From the NCBI RefSeq assembly GCF_938017705.1, contig NZ_CALIIS010000002.1:1-7135 (forward strand): a stretch of DNA of 7,135 bases, in the 5' to 3' direction. Of this stretch, positions 6,263 to 7,135 are shown piece after piece. The position numbers and the translations under genes are program-made. Numbering within the stretch: the stretch's first letter is position 1; the number at the start of each line of letters is the position of its first letter. The stretch is from an uncultured Campylobacter sp. (lineage in GTDB: Bacteria; Campylobacterota; Campylobacteria; Campylobacterales; Campylobacteraceae). Under the pieces are notes generated by a model. That model saw only the letters and a list, made by a program, of their open reading frames with translations, was not told the origin of the DNA and ran no database searches.

Positions 6263-6661
6263 TTAAATTTTAAAATTTAAAAGCGGCGAAATTTCACCCT
6301 TTGATTTCGGTAAAATTCTATCCGGCGGCTCGGTTTGGCGTTTTAAAAATTTTGAGGTTTTGATCGCTTTTATCCGCGAGCCGAGGTTGGAGCGCGAGCC
6401 GAAGATATTCATAAAGGCAGGCGAGTCGTTCTTTGACATCATGCCCTCGAAAAACTCCTTCGCACCGCCCGCGTGCCCGTAAGCGCACTCTAAAATTTTA
6501 AGTGCCTCGGCATCCGCTGCGACCTCTTGCGAGCGCGAGAACTTGCTGTTTGCCGCAGCCGAGGCGTATGATGAAATTTTATCATCAGAATATCAGCGAG
6601 ACCACGAGAGCGCTGCCTATGCTTTTGGCGTGGTCGCGGCGCTGAAGTGCGACAGCTCGTG
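6263..6661 (-). pseudogene. Remnant of an M48-family zinc metallopeptidase (C-terminal half, two frameshifts)
   Basis: Reading the minus strand from 6661 gives HELSHF (HExxH, two zinc-ligand His and the catalytic Glu; 6661-6644). A one-base loss then moves the frame, and QRRDHAKSIGSALVVSLIF continues at 6644-6588, matching the family's HExxHxxxRD pattern. A one-base gain near 6590 returns to the first frame: SDDKISSYASAAANSKFSRS, then QEVAADAEAL, where Glu (6524-6526) is the third zinc ligand position, down to ...RIKAIK and a stop at 6263-6265. Without the shifts the first frame meets TAG and the second TGA. Everything before the HExxH motif, where a signal or membrane segment would be expected, is absent, and PBP2 sequence takes its place. 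No start codon or ribosome site is available. I infer a dead gene; sequencing errors could explain the shifts but not the missing half. Confidence 0.75.
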
Positions 6662-7027
6662 CGACGCGGTATGTATGAGGTCGGCAACAACCCCGACGGA
6701 GGCACCGCCTACAAGCTCATCCATACCGCAGTAGTCCCTCTAGCGGTCAAGACGGGCACCGCGCAGGTAGTAGGCATCTCGCAGACCACCAAAAAACGAA
6801 TGAAAGAGGCCGATATGGACTACTTCCACCGCTCGCACGCCTGGATGACTAGCTTCGGGCCTTACGACAAGCCGCAATACGCCGTAACCGTGCTCGTAGA
6901 ACACGGAGGCGGCGGCGGAAGCGCGGCAGGTCCAGTGATAATGCAAATCTACGAAAAGCTCGTCCAGATGGGCTACATTGATGCCAACGCAACTACTAGC
7001 AAAGACAGCGCAAAGAAAACGAAGTAG
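6662..7027 (+). pseudogene. mrdA: 3' remnant of mrdA (penicillin-binding protein 2)
   Basis: About 121 codons in one frame match the end of the PBP2 transpeptidase domain. PBP2 is the class B enzyme that cross-links side-wall peptidoglycan with RodA. Seen here are RGMYEVGNNPDGGTAYK, the KTGTAQ motif (KTG at 6749-6757), the RSHAW...GP...PQYAV stretch, and VLVEHGGGGGSAAGPV close to the C-terminus, then a polar Lys-rich tail. The SxxK motif with the catalytic serine, the SxN motif, the membrane anchor and the dimerisation region, several hundred residues, are missing. The frame runs back to 6575 beyond the similarity, but 6647-6661 is antisense to the M48 HELSH codons, so the homologous part starts near 6662. 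A protein from GTG 6647 would have no catalytic serine. A complete mrdA presumably exists elsewhere if the cell is rod-shaped. Confidence 0.8.
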
Positions 7028-7031
7028 GCGG

Positions 7032-7121
7032 AATTTTAAAATTTTAGAATTCTGCCCGTGCTTCATGGGCTTTAAATTTTGAAATTTAGCAAGCCTTTGC
7101 GGGTTTGAAATTTTAAAATTT
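7032..7121. repeat. AATTTTAAAATTT palindromic motifs
   Basis: The near-palindrome AATTTTAAAATTT occurs at 7032-7044 and 7109-7121 here, and again at 9-21 and 6266-6278, always outside intact genes. In the 6266 case it forms the end of the M48 remnant. It looks like a dispersed genome-wide spacer motif. Confidence 0.5.
7054..7080 (+). terminator. Probable intrinsic terminator after the mrdA remnant
   Basis: GCCCGTG (7054-7060) pairs with CATGGGC (7064-7070) around a three-base loop, with one G-U pair, and TTTAAATTTT follows. It lies 26 bases after the stop and is probably the original mrdA terminator, retained with the remnant. Confidence 0.6.
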
Positions 7122-7135
7122 ATCCGCTTCCGTAA

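Noticed and set aside
6585..6661. Programmed frameshifting as the explanation for the M48 shifts
   Set aside because: No slippery heptamer or downstream structure is evident at either shift, and the gene lacks its 5' half anyway.
6490..6705. 71-codon minus-strand frame over the M48 remnant
   Set aside because: It is the third frame of the remnant and shows no M48 motif; the homologous residues are in the other two frames.
6543..6734. 63-codon plus-strand frame over the remnant junction
   Set aside because: It spans the M48/PBP2 join in a frame that matches neither family.
1..7135. CRISPR array, tRNA, rRNA, insertion sequence or toxin-antitoxin pair
   Set aside because: I found no regularly spaced repeats, cloverleaf sequence, transposase or paired small genes.

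Overview
The window looks like chromosomal DNA from a Campylobacter of the higher-GC oral type (C. gracilis, C. showae or C. rectus are plausible; the species is not settled). Three things point there: ftsW followed directly by murG, as in C. jejuni; HspR/HrcA-type heat-shock sites in front of htpG, as expected for Campylobacterota; and GC-rich coding DNA broken up by AAATTT/AATTTTAAAATTT-rich gaps. I see no phage, transposase, CRISPR or RNA gene.

Layout. 1-514 has no believable gene; it is GC-rich and holds a decayed repeat. 519-1679 (+) is ftsW and 1817-2830 (+) is murG; together they flip-side-process lipid II: MurG completes it on the inner face of the membrane and FtsW polymerises it at the septum. 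2831-3059 is an AT-rich convergent gap. 3060-3971 (-) encodes a membrane-anchored protein with a cysteine-rich Sel1/Hcp-like domain. 3972-4305 is a divergent control region: one extended -10 promoter for the Sel1 gene, and one consensus promoter for htpG with a perfect HAIR-like (HspR) palindrome and a CIRCE-like (HrcA) site. 4306-6147 (+) is htpG, the bacterial Hsp90, followed by a strong intrinsic terminator.

6263-7027 is a gene graveyard. On the minus strand lies the C-terminal half of an M48 metallopeptidase, including HELSH and the third zinc ligand, but carrying two compensating frameshifts. Directly against it, on the plus strand, is the last ~120 codons of PBP2 (mrdA) with the KTG motif but without the catalytic serine part. 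The two remnants meet head to head near 6662, as if one deletion had removed the 5' halves of two divergent genes; an inversion or an assembly join would look similar. A hairpin with a T-rich tail follows the mrdA remnant.

The most useful observations are the dual-operator htpG promoter and the head-to-head M48/PBP2 remnant junction. I found no convincing evidence of a wholly new multi-gene system.
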